Shown: positions 36,566 through 46,906 of the stretch, one piece after another
How the letters are laid out: each line of letters opens with the position of its first letter
Numbering within the stretch: the first letter of the stretch is position 1
From: Bdellovibrionales bacterium
GTDB taxonomy: Bacteria; Bdellovibrionota; Bdellovibrionia; Bdellovibrionales; UBA1609
Direction of reading: 5' to 3'
DNA length: 64,000 nt
Assembly (NCBI GenBank): GCA_016714165.1
Contig: JADJNU010000001.1
Span: 248,001 to 312,000, forward strand
Position numbers and translations under genes: made by a program
Notes under the pieces: generated by a model
Seen by the model: only the letters and a program-made list of their open reading frames with translations
The model's database searches: none
What the model was told of the DNA's origin: nothing

Positions 36566-37873
36566 TTACAAATCAAGCAGAAGGCGTGAAGGGTCTTCCA
36601 TGCCTTCCTTGATTTTAACGAGAAAACTAACACTTTCGCGTCCGTCCACGATCCGATGGTCATAGGAGAGAGCGACATACATCATCGATCGAATTTCAAT
36701 TTTTCCATTAACGGCCATGGGTCGATCTTCAATTTTGTGGAGTCCAAGAATTCCGCTTTGTGGGGGGTTGAGAATGGGTGTGGACATCAGGGAGCCAAAT
36801 ACTCCACCGTTGGATATCGTGAAAGTCCCATCAGCCAAATCGTCCAATGAAATCTTTCCGTCTCGCGCCTTGAGAGCATAATGTCGAATGGCCAATTCGA
36901 TTTCGGCTATCGAGAGTTGATCAGCGTCGCGAATCACCGGAACTAATAGTCCCTTTTCAGTGCTGACGGCGATCCCCATGTTGATAAAGTCCTTATAAAG
37001 AACCGAGGTCCCCTCGATTTCAGAATTCACCTGCGGAAAAGCCTTTAGAGCAGCCACTGTGGCTTTCACAAAAAATCCCATAAATCCCAGGCTGACTCCG
37101 TGTTTTTCTTTGAACGAATCTTTGTACTTCGCCCTCAGGGCCATCACTGCGCTCATATCGATTTCATTAAAGGTTGTGAGAATAGCAGCTGTGTGTTTGG
37201 CCTCAACCAATCGTCGAGCGATCGTTTGGCGAAGTTTTGACATTGGCACACGTTTTACATCGCCACTGGTTTTTACTTTGGATTGACTAAAAGGGAAGGA
37301 CTCTGAGAGCGGGGATTGCATGGCTGTCTTTTCGCTCAGACTGGCATCCGATTTCCCCGTTTTGCCACCGGCCGGTACGACCTCTAAAACATCTCCCTTC
37401 GTGAGACGTCCTCCTTTGCCACTGCCGCTTCCAAGGGAGGCAGGATCGATTCCTTTTTCCGTCACAATTTTGCGCACCGCGGGGCTTAGGTGAGGAGAGG
37501 AAGGGCCGCCTGCTGCAGGAGCTCTGTGACCATTTCCATTTCCGTTGCCATTGGCTGCCGCCGACGCTGGAGTGGCAGGGGAAGGAGAAGATGAAGACAA
37601 GCCTTTTCCCTTCTGCGCTGAATCAGATCGAGGACTTCCCTCTGTATCTATTGTTCCGATAATAGAGCCAATCTGAACGGTCTCTCCCTCCTGAGCCTTT
37701 GTTGTGAGGGTCCCATCATTTTCAGCAACGACTTCAACGCTCGCCTTGTCTGTTTCAAGGACAAGGAGAACTTCATCGCGCTTAACGGCTTCTCCATTCT
37801 TCTTTTTCCATTCCGAAATTGTGGCTTCGGTAATTGATTCGCCTACCGCAGGAACTTTTATTTCAATTTTCAC
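36566..37873 (-). CDS. sucB: dihydrolipoyl succinyltransferase (E2 of 2-oxoglutarate dehydrogenase)
   Basis: The GTG at 37873 has AAGGA upstream and gives KIEIKVPAVGES as N terminus, standard for SucB. The lipoyl domain has the modified Lys in ETDKASVEV. A Ser/Ala/Pro/Gly-Asn linker follows, then the E3-binding domain (SPAVRKIVTEKG, GGRLTKGDVL) and the catalytic core ending YDHRIVDGRES with the active His. 435 aa. It transfers succinyl groups to CoA. A longer frame upstream has no ribosome site. Confidence 0.95.
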   Translation of the reverse strand: MKIEIKVPAVGESITEATISEWKKKNGEAVKRDEVLLVLETDKASVEVVAENDGTLTTKAQEGETVQIGSIIGTIDTEGSPRSDSAQKGKGLSSSSPSPATPASAAANGNGNGNGHRAPAAGGPSSPHLSPAVRKIVTEKGIDPASLGSGSGKGGRLTKGDVLEVVPAGGKTGKSDASLSEKTAMQSPLSESFPFSQSKVKTSGDVKRVPMSKLRQTIARRLVEAKHTAAILTTFNEIDMSAVMALRAKYKDSFKEKHGVSLGFMGFFVKATVAALKAFPQVNSEIEGTSVLYKDFINMGIAVSTEKGLLVPVIRDADQLSIAEIELAIRHYALKARDGKISLDDLADGTFTISNGGVFGSLMSTPILNPPQSGILGLHKIEDRPMAVNGKIEIRSMMYVALSYDHRIVDGRESVSFLVKIKEGMEDPSRLLLDL

Positions 37874-37936
37874 AGCGAAATATCCTTTTTTTGAAGAGAT
37901 ACCATTTATGGGAGCAGTGTACACTGCCTATTGGGA

Positions 37937-40672
37937 TCAACTAAAGCACTTGTTTAAAATTTCGTCCTGTTCCTTTTGATGGGCTTTGGCAGAGCCTGTG
38001 GCGGGACTTGCTCGTTCTGTGCGTCCCACGTACTCCACCTCGAGTTTTCTGAGACCCAAATCATCTAAAAGTTCTCTCAGACGTGGCCCCAGCGTTAACC
38101 AAGCCCCCATATTTTTTGGTTCTTCTTGGGCCCAAATAATCTTTTTTAAGTTAGGAAAGCCATTTAAGAAAGGAGTCAGTTGAGTTCTTGGGAATGGATA
38201 TATCTGTTCAATTCGAATGAGACTCGTCTTTTTTATCTTTTGAGGATGTTCATCGCGATATTTGTCGAGGTCGTAATAAAGCTTTCCTGAGCACAAAACT
38301 ACTTTTTCAACGTCAGGGAGCTGAGTTATCGTTGGATCATCAAGTACTTCTTGAAAGTGACCCACCTCCATGTCCTCGAGGCGTGAGACAACTTTAGGGT
38401 GCCGTAAAAGGGATTTCGGTGACATGACAATGAGGGGTTTGCGGAAATCCCTTTTCATCTGGCGACGAAGGAGGTGAAAGAAATTGGATGGAGTGGTGAC
38501 GTTACAGACTTGCATGTTCGTCTGTGCGCAGAGCTGGAGGAATCGTTCAAGTCGAGCGCTAGAGTGTTCGGGACCCTGACCCTCGTAACCATGTGGCAAA
38601 AGAAGAGTAAGTCCTGCGCTGCGCAACCATTTTTCTTCTCCGCTGGCGAGGAATTGATCGATAATAATTTGGGCTCCGTTGGCAAAATCTCCAAATTGGG
38701 CCTCCCAGATCGTCAGGAATGTCGGATCGCCAATCGAGTTTCCATACTCAAATCCCAGCACGGCCATTTCAGAGAGTGGAGAGTTGTAAACGCAAAACTC
38801 CCCATTTTCGGGATTCAATTGAGCGAGGGGGCAGAACTCACTTCCATTCTTGATGTCAAAATAGACAGCCTGTCGATGCGTAAAGGTTCCTCTTTTGCAG
38901 TCTTGCCCAGAAAGACGTACCGGCGTTCCTTCCAAGCACAGGCTGCCATAGGCGAGTAACTCACACATAGCCCAATCAAGCCGATTCGATTCGAGCATTT
39001 CCTTGCGGCTTTCTATGAGTTTTTTTGTTTTCGGAAAAAGAGCAAAATCACTTGGAGGGAGACTGACAAGCGCTTTGGCCGCCTTTTCTAAATCTTGACG
39101 CTTCACTCCTGTCGGTGTGGGTCTTTCAAAATCACTGGAGGTTCCGCGACGAAGGCCCTTCCATCGAGCATCGAAGGCGAGTGGCTTTGCTTCGGGTGGA
39201 TTGGCCCTCGTGGAATTAAGAACAGCTTGGAGGTTATCAATTTTTTCACGATAAAATCCGTCGGCAAAATCAGCAGTTACATGAGCTTCCTGAACCAACT
39301 GATCACGATAGATTTTGCAGGTAGTTGGGTGATTCTTGATAATTTCATACATCAAGGGCTGAGTGAAACTGGGTTCATCGCCCTCGTTGTGTCCAAAACG
39401 TCGATAGCAAATGAGATCAATCACCACATCCTGCTTGAAGTCCTGACGAAATCGAAGCGCGATATCCATGGCACGTACACAAGCTTCAACATCATCTCCA
39501 TTGACCAAAATGACGGGGGCTTTTACAGTTTTTGAGACGTCTGAGCTGTATTGAGTCGAACGGGAGTGACGTGGATCCGTTGTGAAGCCGACTTGATTGT
39601 TGACGATGATATGTATCGTTCCTCCCACCCTGTATCCATCGAGCTGTGACATTTGAAAGGTTTCGCTCACGACTCCTTGGCCTGCAAAGGCCGCATCACC
39701 ATGAATAAGAACAGGCAGAACCTTACGTCTTTCAAGTGTGTCCTTGCGCTGGCGCTGCTTGGCACGCGTCATTCCGCAGACGACTGGATCAACGGCTTCC
39801 AGATGGCTTGGATTAAATGCGAGAGAGATGTGGCAAGGACCATTTTTGGTGATCTTATCGGAGGAGTACCCAAGATGATATTTGACGTCCCCGTCGAATC
39901 CTAAATCTTTATAAGCTGTGCCATCAAATTCTGAAAATATAACATCGATGGCCTTTTCCATAAAGTTGGCGAGGACATTGATTCGGCCCCGGTGGGCCAT
40001 GCCGATCACTATTTCTTCAAGTCCCAGAGGGGTTCCGTTTGCTGCAAGCGCCTCAAGCATGGGAATGAGAGAATCTCCTCCTTCGATAGAGAATCTCTTG
40101 GTTCCAACGTATCGAGTGTGTATGAATTTTTCGAGGGTTTCTGTCCGTGCCAACTGGCAATAGATCTCTTTCTTTTCTTCGGTGGACAGAGTTGGATTCA
40201 CCTGTTCTTCAAATTCACGTCGAAACCATTTTCTTACGTTGGGCGGACATTCGGCGAGCTGAGCAGTGAGGGTCCCGCAGTAAGATTGTTCAAGGCGGCT
40301 GAGAATTTGTCGGAGATTGGTTTCGCCGAGTCCCAAGGCTGTTCCCACGTGAAAAATTTGGTCTAGATCTGAATCAGAGAGATCAAAATGTTCCAAAGAA
40401 AAAGCCTCTGTTTGAGGCTTTTGAATTTTCAGGGGATCGAGATCAGCTTTCAAATGACCATAATCTCGGTAAAACTGAATGAGGTTGTAGACTCCCAACT
40501 CTTTCTTTGAAAAGCTATCTGCGGCCGGGGAGGTGGAGGGCGCTGCGGGCCCAAGGGACTGGGAGAATTCAAGGCCTTCAAAAAATTTCTGCCACAAAGG
40601 ATCGACCTGTTCAGGGTTCTTGCGGTAGTCATTATAGAGATTTTCAATGTATTCCATGTTGCTGCGAGCCAT
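37937..40672 (-). CDS. sucA: 2-oxoglutarate dehydrogenase E1
   Basis: The thiamine-diphosphate enzyme decarboxylates 2-oxoglutarate. From the ATG at 40672 it has 911 aa (E. coli about 933). Marks: N-terminal SNMEYIENLYNDYRKNP, GMAHRGRINVLANF, FNPSHLEAVDPVV, HGDAAFAGQGVVSE, the RRFGHNEGDEPSFTQPL stretch and LLLPHGYEGQGPEHSSARLERFL. The reading frame extends 44 codons further upstream, but only the internal ATG gives a family-like start. It begins the sucA-sucB-lpd cluster and diverges from the gene to its right. Confidence 0.95.
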   Translation of the reverse strand: MARSNMEYIENLYNDYRKNPEQVDPLWQKFFEGLEFSQSLGPAAPSTSPAADSFSKKELGVYNLIQFYRDYGHLKADLDPLKIQKPQTEAFSLEHFDLSDSDLDQIFHVGTALGLGETNLRQILSRLEQSYCGTLTAQLAECPPNVRKWFRREFEEQVNPTLSTEEKKEIYCQLARTETLEKFIHTRYVGTKRFSIEGGDSLIPMLEALAANGTPLGLEEIVIGMAHRGRINVLANFMEKAIDVIFSEFDGTAYKDLGFDGDVKYHLGYSSDKITKNGPCHISLAFNPSHLEAVDPVVCGMTRAKQRQRKDTLERRKVLPVLIHGDAAFAGQGVVSETFQMSQLDGYRVGGTIHIIVNNQVGFTTDPRHSRSTQYSSDVSKTVKAPVILVNGDDVEACVRAMDIALRFRQDFKQDVVIDLICYRRFGHNEGDEPSFTQPLMYEIIKNHPTTCKIYRDQLVQEAHVTADFADGFYREKIDNLQAVLNSTRANPPEAKPLAFDARWKGLRRGTSSDFERPTPTGVKRQDLEKAAKALVSLPPSDFALFPKTKKLIESRKEMLESNRLDWAMCELLAYGSLCLEGTPVRLSGQDCKRGTFTHRQAVYFDIKNGSEFCPLAQLNPENGEFCVYNSPLSEMAVLGFEYGNSIGDPTFLTIWEAQFGDFANGAQIIIDQFLASGEEKWLRSAGLTLLLPHGYEGQGPEHSSARLERFLQLCAQTNMQVCNVTTPSNFFHLLRRQMKRDFRKPLIVMSPKSLLRHPKVVSRLEDMEVGHFQEVLDDPTITQLPDVEKVVLCSGKLYYDLDKYRDEHPQKIKKTSLIRIEQIYPFPRTQLTPFLNGFPNLKKIIWAQEEPKNMGAWLTLGPRLRELLDDLGLRKLEVEYVGRTERASPATGSAKAHQKEQDEILNKCFS

Positions 40673-40951
40673 GTAACTGAATTTTTCCAAAATTCTCCTC
40701 AACTCTTCTGTTCCAAAAATATGTCCCGCGGCGCACTGCCCTGACGAACGGAGGAACCCTTTTTGATGTGGACAACAAAACAATTTCCTAAAACGACATC
40801 CCATTTATATCAGGTAAAGTTAGGGTCAGTCAGGTTCATTTTCCAAAAAGTCACAAGACCATTTCGGCCGAAACGGCTGGCTGAGACTTTTTACCAGGAA
40901 GTTTATTGGCAAGTCTTATATTGTGGCATGGGGTTTGCTGGACCTTTTGAC

Positions 40952-41938
40952 ATGAAAATAATGAGGAATATACATTTTGTGTCCTGCATTGGGAGGTCGA
41001 TTCATTGGATAGTTTACATCTCATTTGCGCTGGCCTCCTTTCATGTATCTTCTGGAGCTGAGAAGACTGTGTCGCGCCAACCAATGGAAATTCGTCTTTT
41101 TGAGAATGGTATTCAAGTCGAAAACTATAGGTATCTTGTAGAAAATATTATGCCTGGGGACGTTTTGATTTTTGATGGCCAGCGGCGCTTTGAAGTCGTC
41201 CGTTTTTTGGGAGCAGGGAATACGACTCGGGTGCTTGAGGTGAAACAACAGTCGCATCGAAAAACGCTTGCATTGCGGATACCAAAATTGCCGGGAAAAA
41301 ATAGCTGGGCGATTCCTGTGCTTCCATACACTGAATATATAAATATCTATTTGGATGTTGCCCCGAATTTTCCCCTACTTGTTCCTCAAATTCATGATTC
41401 CCTGCGCGGCCAATTTGCGTTAGTCGACCTGATCAATGTGAAGTTCCTTTTAAGTGATGTGATCCAAAGCGAGATCCTCTACGAAATACACCAAACCACT
41501 AACTCGGAAGATATTCCAGCCTGGGGATATGAAAATGGGGTGCTTGTTTCTTCTCAGGATACAAAAAGAGCGTATGCGAGGCTTGCTGACCTAGACGTGC
41601 TTTTGGCGCCGATTTTAGGGATGTCCGATGTTGAAGCGAAGCAGCTTGCATTTGACGGAAACAGATGGTGGATCTTGGATTTCCTGGACGCGCGCCTTCT
41701 AGAAGGCACTCTCAGTATATCCCGAATAACATCGTTTCCCCTAGATTATCTTGTCTTGGTTCATAAACATTATATGGTCAGACCGGCAATTGAAGAACTT
41801 GGCCGAAGAATTCAAGCAGAAAGAATGAAAATTTTTGCCTCCGGGATCAATCCGTTAACGGGAGTCCCCTTACATATTTACTCCAGTCTCGACAAAGACC
41901 CGTGGGGTCAAAAATGCCAGGATTATCTCAAATATTAA
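40952..41938 (+). CDS. exported protein-kinase-like protein
   Basis: The ATG at 40952 (or 40961) gives about 328 aa with a signal peptide (WIVYISFALASFHVSSGA). The mature part starts with a region like a kinase N lobe: RFEVVRFLGAGNTTRVLEV (Gly-rich loop) then TLALRIPK (ATP-anchoring Lys-like). Later the WWILDFLDARLL stretch could stand for DFG. There is no HxD catalytic loop, so it is probably a pseudokinase or a related fold. It is exported and its partner is unknown. It is divergent from sucA and convergent with the protease gene. Confidence 0.5.
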   Translation: MKIMRNIHFVSCIGRSIHWIVYISFALASFHVSSGAEKTVSRQPMEIRLFENGIQVENYRYLVENIMPGDVLIFDGQRRFEVVRFLGAGNTTRVLEVKQQSHRKTLALRIPKLPGKNSWAIPVLPYTEYINIYLDVAPNFPLLVPQIHDSLRGQFALVDLINVKFLLSDVIQSEILYEIHQTTNSEDIPAWGYENGVLVSSQDTKRAYARLADLDVLLAPILGMSDVEAKQLAFDGNRWWILDFLDARLLEGTLSISRITSFPLDYLVLVHKHYMVRPAIEELGRRIQAERMKIFASGINPLTGVPLHIYSSLDKDPWGQKCQDYLKY

Positions 41939-41942
41939 TTAT

Positions 41943-43685
41943 TTATATGGTGCCCGGGGGGGACTCCGTTGTGGCCGGAGGTCTTGCTGGGGGGGCGCTG
42001 GCCGGGGGTGCACCAGCCGAATCTTTTGGTCCCGTCACGAGGGGGCAGTTTTTTCCGATGGCATATTGGAATCGCTTGGCCTGATCGTATGGCAGTGTGC
42101 GATGCTCAGTAGATGTACCCCAGGAGTTAATTGTAAGAAAAGCTGCTTTACTATCGTCATATCCCGTCACTGTCACGCAATGAAATGAGTGGCCTTCGGT
42201 GTCTGTGGTCATGACGATGGGTAAGGGACCCTTAGCCTCGTCTAGCATTTTTTTCAAAGAATTCACCCGGTCGTTGTCGCTGGCGAGATCTCTGTTTTTA
42301 CAAGAGTCCTGGTTTTGGCTTGTTCCGCCGCCCAGCTTGAGCTTTTTCTTGTTTTCCAGTGCGGCCTTAGCACATTTTAAGAATTTCTGATCCGGTTTGT
42401 CTAAATATTCAGGTTCCGACACTTCGGCCAGGCGTTTCTCGTAACCTTCAAGGTCGTCCTCAAGCGACTTATTACCTGGCTGAGGGCAGAAAAGATCATA
42501 AGCCACCCCGGGATCTATTCCAAACTTTTCCCGCCAATTCTTCATCTCCTTTGCATCAAATTGAGGGCGCGGATTTATTCCTTTTGTCGCAGCAGTTGCT
42601 TTAGAACGAAATTGGGTTCCCCAATCTCTTGTATTCTTGTCATAGGGAATGTAATCATCTTCTGCACAAGCCCCAATGGCTTCCATAATTTTAAGGTTAT
42701 CGCCAGGTTTCCATCCTGTTTTCAACATCTCATCAGAAGTTCTATGAAAGTCTCTTGGCTCGTCACACATTCTCTTCACGACCGAAATCATGGCAATCCA
42801 ATTGGCGGAAACTCGAAATGGCTTCGCAGTTGGGGTTTTCGATTCCTTTGTGGCGCGAGCCATCGCGTTATCATAGACGCAGGTCAGACAAAATGCATGG
42901 CAAGTACTTCTTGCTCCTTGGTCACGAATGGGATCACAGGCATCCTGAGTGGCTAAAAAAGATTGAATGCCAGTGTCCTCTTGTTTGCTATCCTTCCCTT
43001 TCGCTTCCTCCTTCTTTTCCTCTTTCTCTTTTTCTTTATTTCTATTCCAAGGAAGCTGAGCGGGGGGTTCTTTTTTATGTTGTACACTCAGTTCGTTCAC
43101 GCGGACCCAAAACTTGTCGCAGGCGTCTCGTCCCTTATCGGGGGCGTTCTGGCAGACATCTTTGATTCCGAGATCAAGATCTTGAGTGATGGCAGCATAA
43201 TCATCCGCAGGGATTTGATTGCCCTTTCCTTTATCTTTGCAGCGCTCTGAAATAGTTTCTGTCGGCACTCGGCTGATACAAGCTTGTTGATCTTTCCCAT
43301 AGATCTTTCCGCATTGGAAGCCATCAGCTTCGCCATTGCATCCTCTCCCGCGGGTGGGGCAAAGCCCATCAATCGTCGATCGAATCACTCCTCCGATGAT
43401 GCACTTTGGCCCCCCCCAAGCGCCTTTTTTCGTGGCGGCAAAGGAGCGAGGCAGGATGGTGTCAAAGAGGCCGAACTGAGAGACATCCATTCCGTTGCGC
43501 TGAAGAGAGGACTCGAGTTCTGCGACCGCTAGCTGTAAACCTTTTGTGTAGGAAGTTCTCTGCGACCCCGTGAGTTGCTGATAGTTAGCAAGATTGATAA
43601 ATCTGAAATTGGACTCTTTGGCCTTTATCGACAAGGCAGACAAAATTGCAAAGATAATAATCAAAAGCTTATTTTGAGTCATCAA
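41943..43685 (-). CDS. secreted papain-like (C1A) cysteine protease
   Basis: The 580-aa protein has a signal peptide (LLIIIFAILSALSIKAK) and a Cys-rich region (CIIGG through CDKFWVRV). A Glu/Lys-rich linker follows. The C1A-type core has catalytic Cys in DQGARSTCHAFC (about residue 255), His in EGHSFHCVTVTGY and Asn in TINSWGTS, the papain order. The middle has many added residues between Cys and His. The end is Ala/Pro/Gly-rich. It likely works outside the cytoplasm; what it cuts is unknown. Confidence 0.85.
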   Translation of the reverse strand: MMTQNKLLIIIFAILSALSIKAKESNFRFINLANYQQLTGSQRTSYTKGLQLAVAELESSLQRNGMDVSQFGLFDTILPRSFAATKKGAWGGPKCIIGGVIRSTIDGLCPTRGRGCNGEADGFQCGKIYGKDQQACISRVPTETISERCKDKGKGNQIPADDYAAITQDLDLGIKDVCQNAPDKGRDACDKFWVRVNELSVQHKKEPPAQLPWNRNKEKEKEEKKEEAKGKDSKQEDTGIQSFLATQDACDPIRDQGARSTCHAFCLTCVYDNAMARATKESKTPTAKPFRVSANWIAMISVVKRMCDEPRDFHRTSDEMLKTGWKPGDNLKIMEAIGACAEDDYIPYDKNTRDWGTQFRSKATAATKGINPRPQFDAKEMKNWREKFGIDPGVAYDLFCPQPGNKSLEDDLEGYEKRLAEVSEPEYLDKPDQKFLKCAKAALENKKKLKLGGGTSQNQDSCKNRDLASDNDRVNSLKKMLDEAKGPLPIVMTTDTEGHSFHCVTVTGYDDSKAAFLTINSWGTSTEHRTLPYDQAKRFQYAIGKNCPLVTGPKDSAGAPPASAPPARPPATTESPPGTI

Positions 43686-43847
43686 TAGACCTCTCCTGTG
43701 AACACATTTTCAAATGGATACGAGTATTGTATTCGATTCAGGTGTATCTGTTGAAAGCTAATGAGGAGTTTGCTTAAACTTGGACCTTGGTCGAAGGAGT
43801 TTTTCTGATTCAGTGACCCCGTCTGAAAATTTCCCTACAATGCCGTG

Positions 43848-46812
43848 ATGGTAAAAAAGAAAAAATGGAGGAAATGGAAGCGAAGGCTTGCAAGGGCCCT
43901 GGCGATATTATTTATCCTCTTTGTTTTAGGTTTGGCTGCAGGCTGGGCCGCGCTCCCAAGCTTGGTTGAACCGAGAGTCAAGCAGCTCATCATCACAAAA
44001 GGAGGCGAGCTTTTCGAAGGGGAGGTAGTTCTCGGGGGATTTCAATTGAAAAGCATTCTTCCCATTTCTATAGCCATAGAAAAACTACAAATTAAGAAGT
44101 CTGATGGAACTCTTCAAGTTTTGATCCCCAACGCGACGATAGAAATTGATTTCAATCGGATTTTTAATCATTTTCCTTCCCTTTTTTTCGCACGAGATTG
44201 AGGATTGAAAATCCCAACTTGAGAATTTTGATTCCGGAAAGCGTTGAGAAGCTTCTGTTTCAAACCATCCTGATACTTTAGGTGCAAGGCTATTCAAAAT
44301 GTTTCCTCTTGATTCGAGCATGGATATTCAAATTTCGCGCGGTCAGGTCGAAGTTCTATTGTCTGACAAGAGCGGAAAAGAAGAATTGGGGACTCGCTTA
44401 GGACTTAAAGGCCTAAGTCTCTTGCTTCGACAAGAGAGCCTCTTGAACAATCAAACACCGATGGATTTAATGATTCAAGCAATGCTTGACTACAAGTCAG
44501 CTTATGCATCTTTTTCTATGCCTTTGAGTATCGATTCCAAGGAGATCTTTACTTCCTCTGGAAAGCTAGACGTCAAGCGGGTAAATATAAATATTGGGGG
44601 ATTGCTCGCTGCTGTGGCTGGCACGACTGAATTTCCTTCTTTGCAACACAATTGGATATTGAAACTCCAAGTTCCTGAAATCAGCCAAATTAAGGTGCCG
44701 CCCCAGTTTTTGCCTCCTGGAAGCTGGGCCGGCGAAATCTCAGGTAAGGTTCATTATGCTCAAAAGCCGTCTTCTCCTCCATATGTCGCCGTTCAGGGAG
44801 CTATCCGTGGGCTTCGCGGGGACACCAACTTTCATCGTGACGAAATCCAGATGAACGGAGCTGTGGCTGCTGACGCCCGAATTGATGCTGTCTATTCATC
44901 TGGTTGGCAAATAAATGATCTCTCGGTGGTTTTTGATTTGAGCGGAGCCAGCCTTCGCTATCTTGATTGGTTTCAGAAGAAGGATACAGATCGTTTAAGA
45001 ATTGAAGTTCAGGCAAAAAAAGAGGGAAATGAATTTAAGATAGAGAAGGGAGACTTGGAGTTCACTCGTCTGTTGTCCCATGTTCGAGGAGTCATTTATT
45101 CGGAGAGAAACAAGCAATCATTTCTTGAGATTAGCGTTCCCCCTGTTAAGCTCGATGGTTTCGAAGTGTTTTTCCCGTTTCTGAAAGATCAGACCTTGCG
45201 TGGGCTTCTGCAGGTTCGCGCTGAAGTGAGGGGCGATCTCTCCCAGCCTGAAAACTTGTTGGTAAAGCTGAGTCCTTTGAAAATTCAGAATTTATCGACC
45301 ACACTCAACTACAGCAACGACAAAAGGAGCATTCATGCCGGAGGACCATTGTCCCTTAATGCTGACATGGAATTGTTGGCAGAGGGCACTCATCTCAAAT
45401 CGGCAAAGGCGATTTTTTCTGCTGAATTGTCAGGCATGAGTATGGTTTATGGGGATGAATTTCGTAAGAAGAAGGGCGATCCTCTTTCTCTGCGCGCGTC
45501 GGTAAATCAAGCTGGAGATAAAATTATATTGCAGAAGTTTAGTTTTATCCACCCTGCTGGATCCTTTGCTGGAGCGGGGGAAATACAGAACCCTCAACGC
45601 CCTAAATTTAACATTCAGGCCGATATAGAAGAAATCAGCTTTTCTCGTCTTTCACAGATCCTGCCTAATTTAGCTCAATACGGACTCAATGGGGGAAGTC
45701 TCCAAGGACATTTGAAATCTCATGGTGTTTATGACTTTGCCCTCGGAATCTCCAAGAGTCCGATCAGTGTTGTTGGAGAGATCAAGGCTCAAATGGCAGG
45801 TGTGAGCATTCCCATTCCGAAGAGTGAGGAAAAAAAAGAGAGCACGCCAACTGTCTCTCATGCAACAGAGCCCTTTCACTTGCCCAGTTGGCCAATTCTG
45901 GCTCAATCCAGGCTAAGTTTTGAGGCTCAGGTGGCCAAAATGAGATTGGGAAGTGAGTCCATAGATCGTTCAAATGTGAAGGGTTCATACGATAAGGGAG
46001 ACCTTGCTGCTGAGATTTCCATCGGGGGATTATTCGGCGGTGATCTGCGTGTTTCTGGCTTAAAGGTTTTTTTGCTCGAGAATCAACCTCAGTTAAAGCT
46101 AAAGGTCGATCTGAACAGATTCAACTTGGCAAGAGTATTCAATTGGTGGATGCCCGAGCGACGCGATTCAGTCAGAGGCCTTTTGAATCTTCAGGGCAAC
46201 TTTGGGATACCCTTTCCTGGGCCGGTTGGTTGGTACGAAAAAATTGTGAGCGAAGGGGGTGTTTCGATAAAGGATTTTTTTGCCAGCACTTTGGAAATCG
46301 ACAAAAAAATCAATGATGTTCTAGCGAAATTGCGAAGGGATGAAGAAAAAAAGCCAGTCGATTCAAAGGGAATTAGCGCCGAAATCTCAGCCAAATTTGG
46401 ATCTCGCGATGGTCAAATAAATCTTGATAATTTGATTTTTTCCACACCTGAAAACAATCAAATTGTTGCCGATGGAAGGGTCGATTTTAATTTGGCAGGG
46501 CACCTCAATGGGGAGTTGCGAGTTTCCAATCTGAACATGTCAGGGAGTGTAATGGCTGCTAACGCAGACAAAGAAGGGAGATTGGTTATTCCAATTGAAG
46601 TTCAGGGAAGTCTGGTAAATCCGAGTTTGACTGTGGCCAGTGCAACCGTTGAGAAAATGTTGGTTAAGACTCTTGAATATGAAAAGAAAAAGCTTGTCAA
46701 AAAGCTTGAGGGCAAGGCGAAACAAGAGTTCGAAAAGACCGTGGACGAAGGTAAACAGAAGCTTGAAAAGGATATCAATGAAAAAATCAAAGGCTTGTTC
46801 AACCGGAAATAA
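43848..46812 (+). pseudogene. AsmA/TamB-like envelope protein, two frameshifts
   Basis: The start segment (MVKKKKWRKWKRR, then a TM of about 20 residues, then EPRVKQLIITKGGELFEG) is AsmA-like: an inner-membrane anchor and a long periplasmic beta-rich groove. The frame breaks at 44201. Two single-base insertions restore it: one T in T7 at 44182-44188 and one C near 44269-44272. They join LRIENPNLRILIPESVEKLL and DTLGARLFKMF to the main 837-codon frame. The C terminus has EGRLVIPIEVQGSLVNPS, typical of AsmA. Such proteins move lipids to the outer membrane. Confidence 0.75.
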
Positions 46813-46906
46813 TGCCTGTCGTCATTCTTCAGTTTTATTCAATTCTCGATCAATATTGAAAGAATCCGGTTGACCGCAGTCTCCAGAAATTTAAATTAGT
46901 CGGGCG

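Noticed and set aside
38474..38959. 161-codon plus-strand frame
   Set aside because: It is antisense to sucA.
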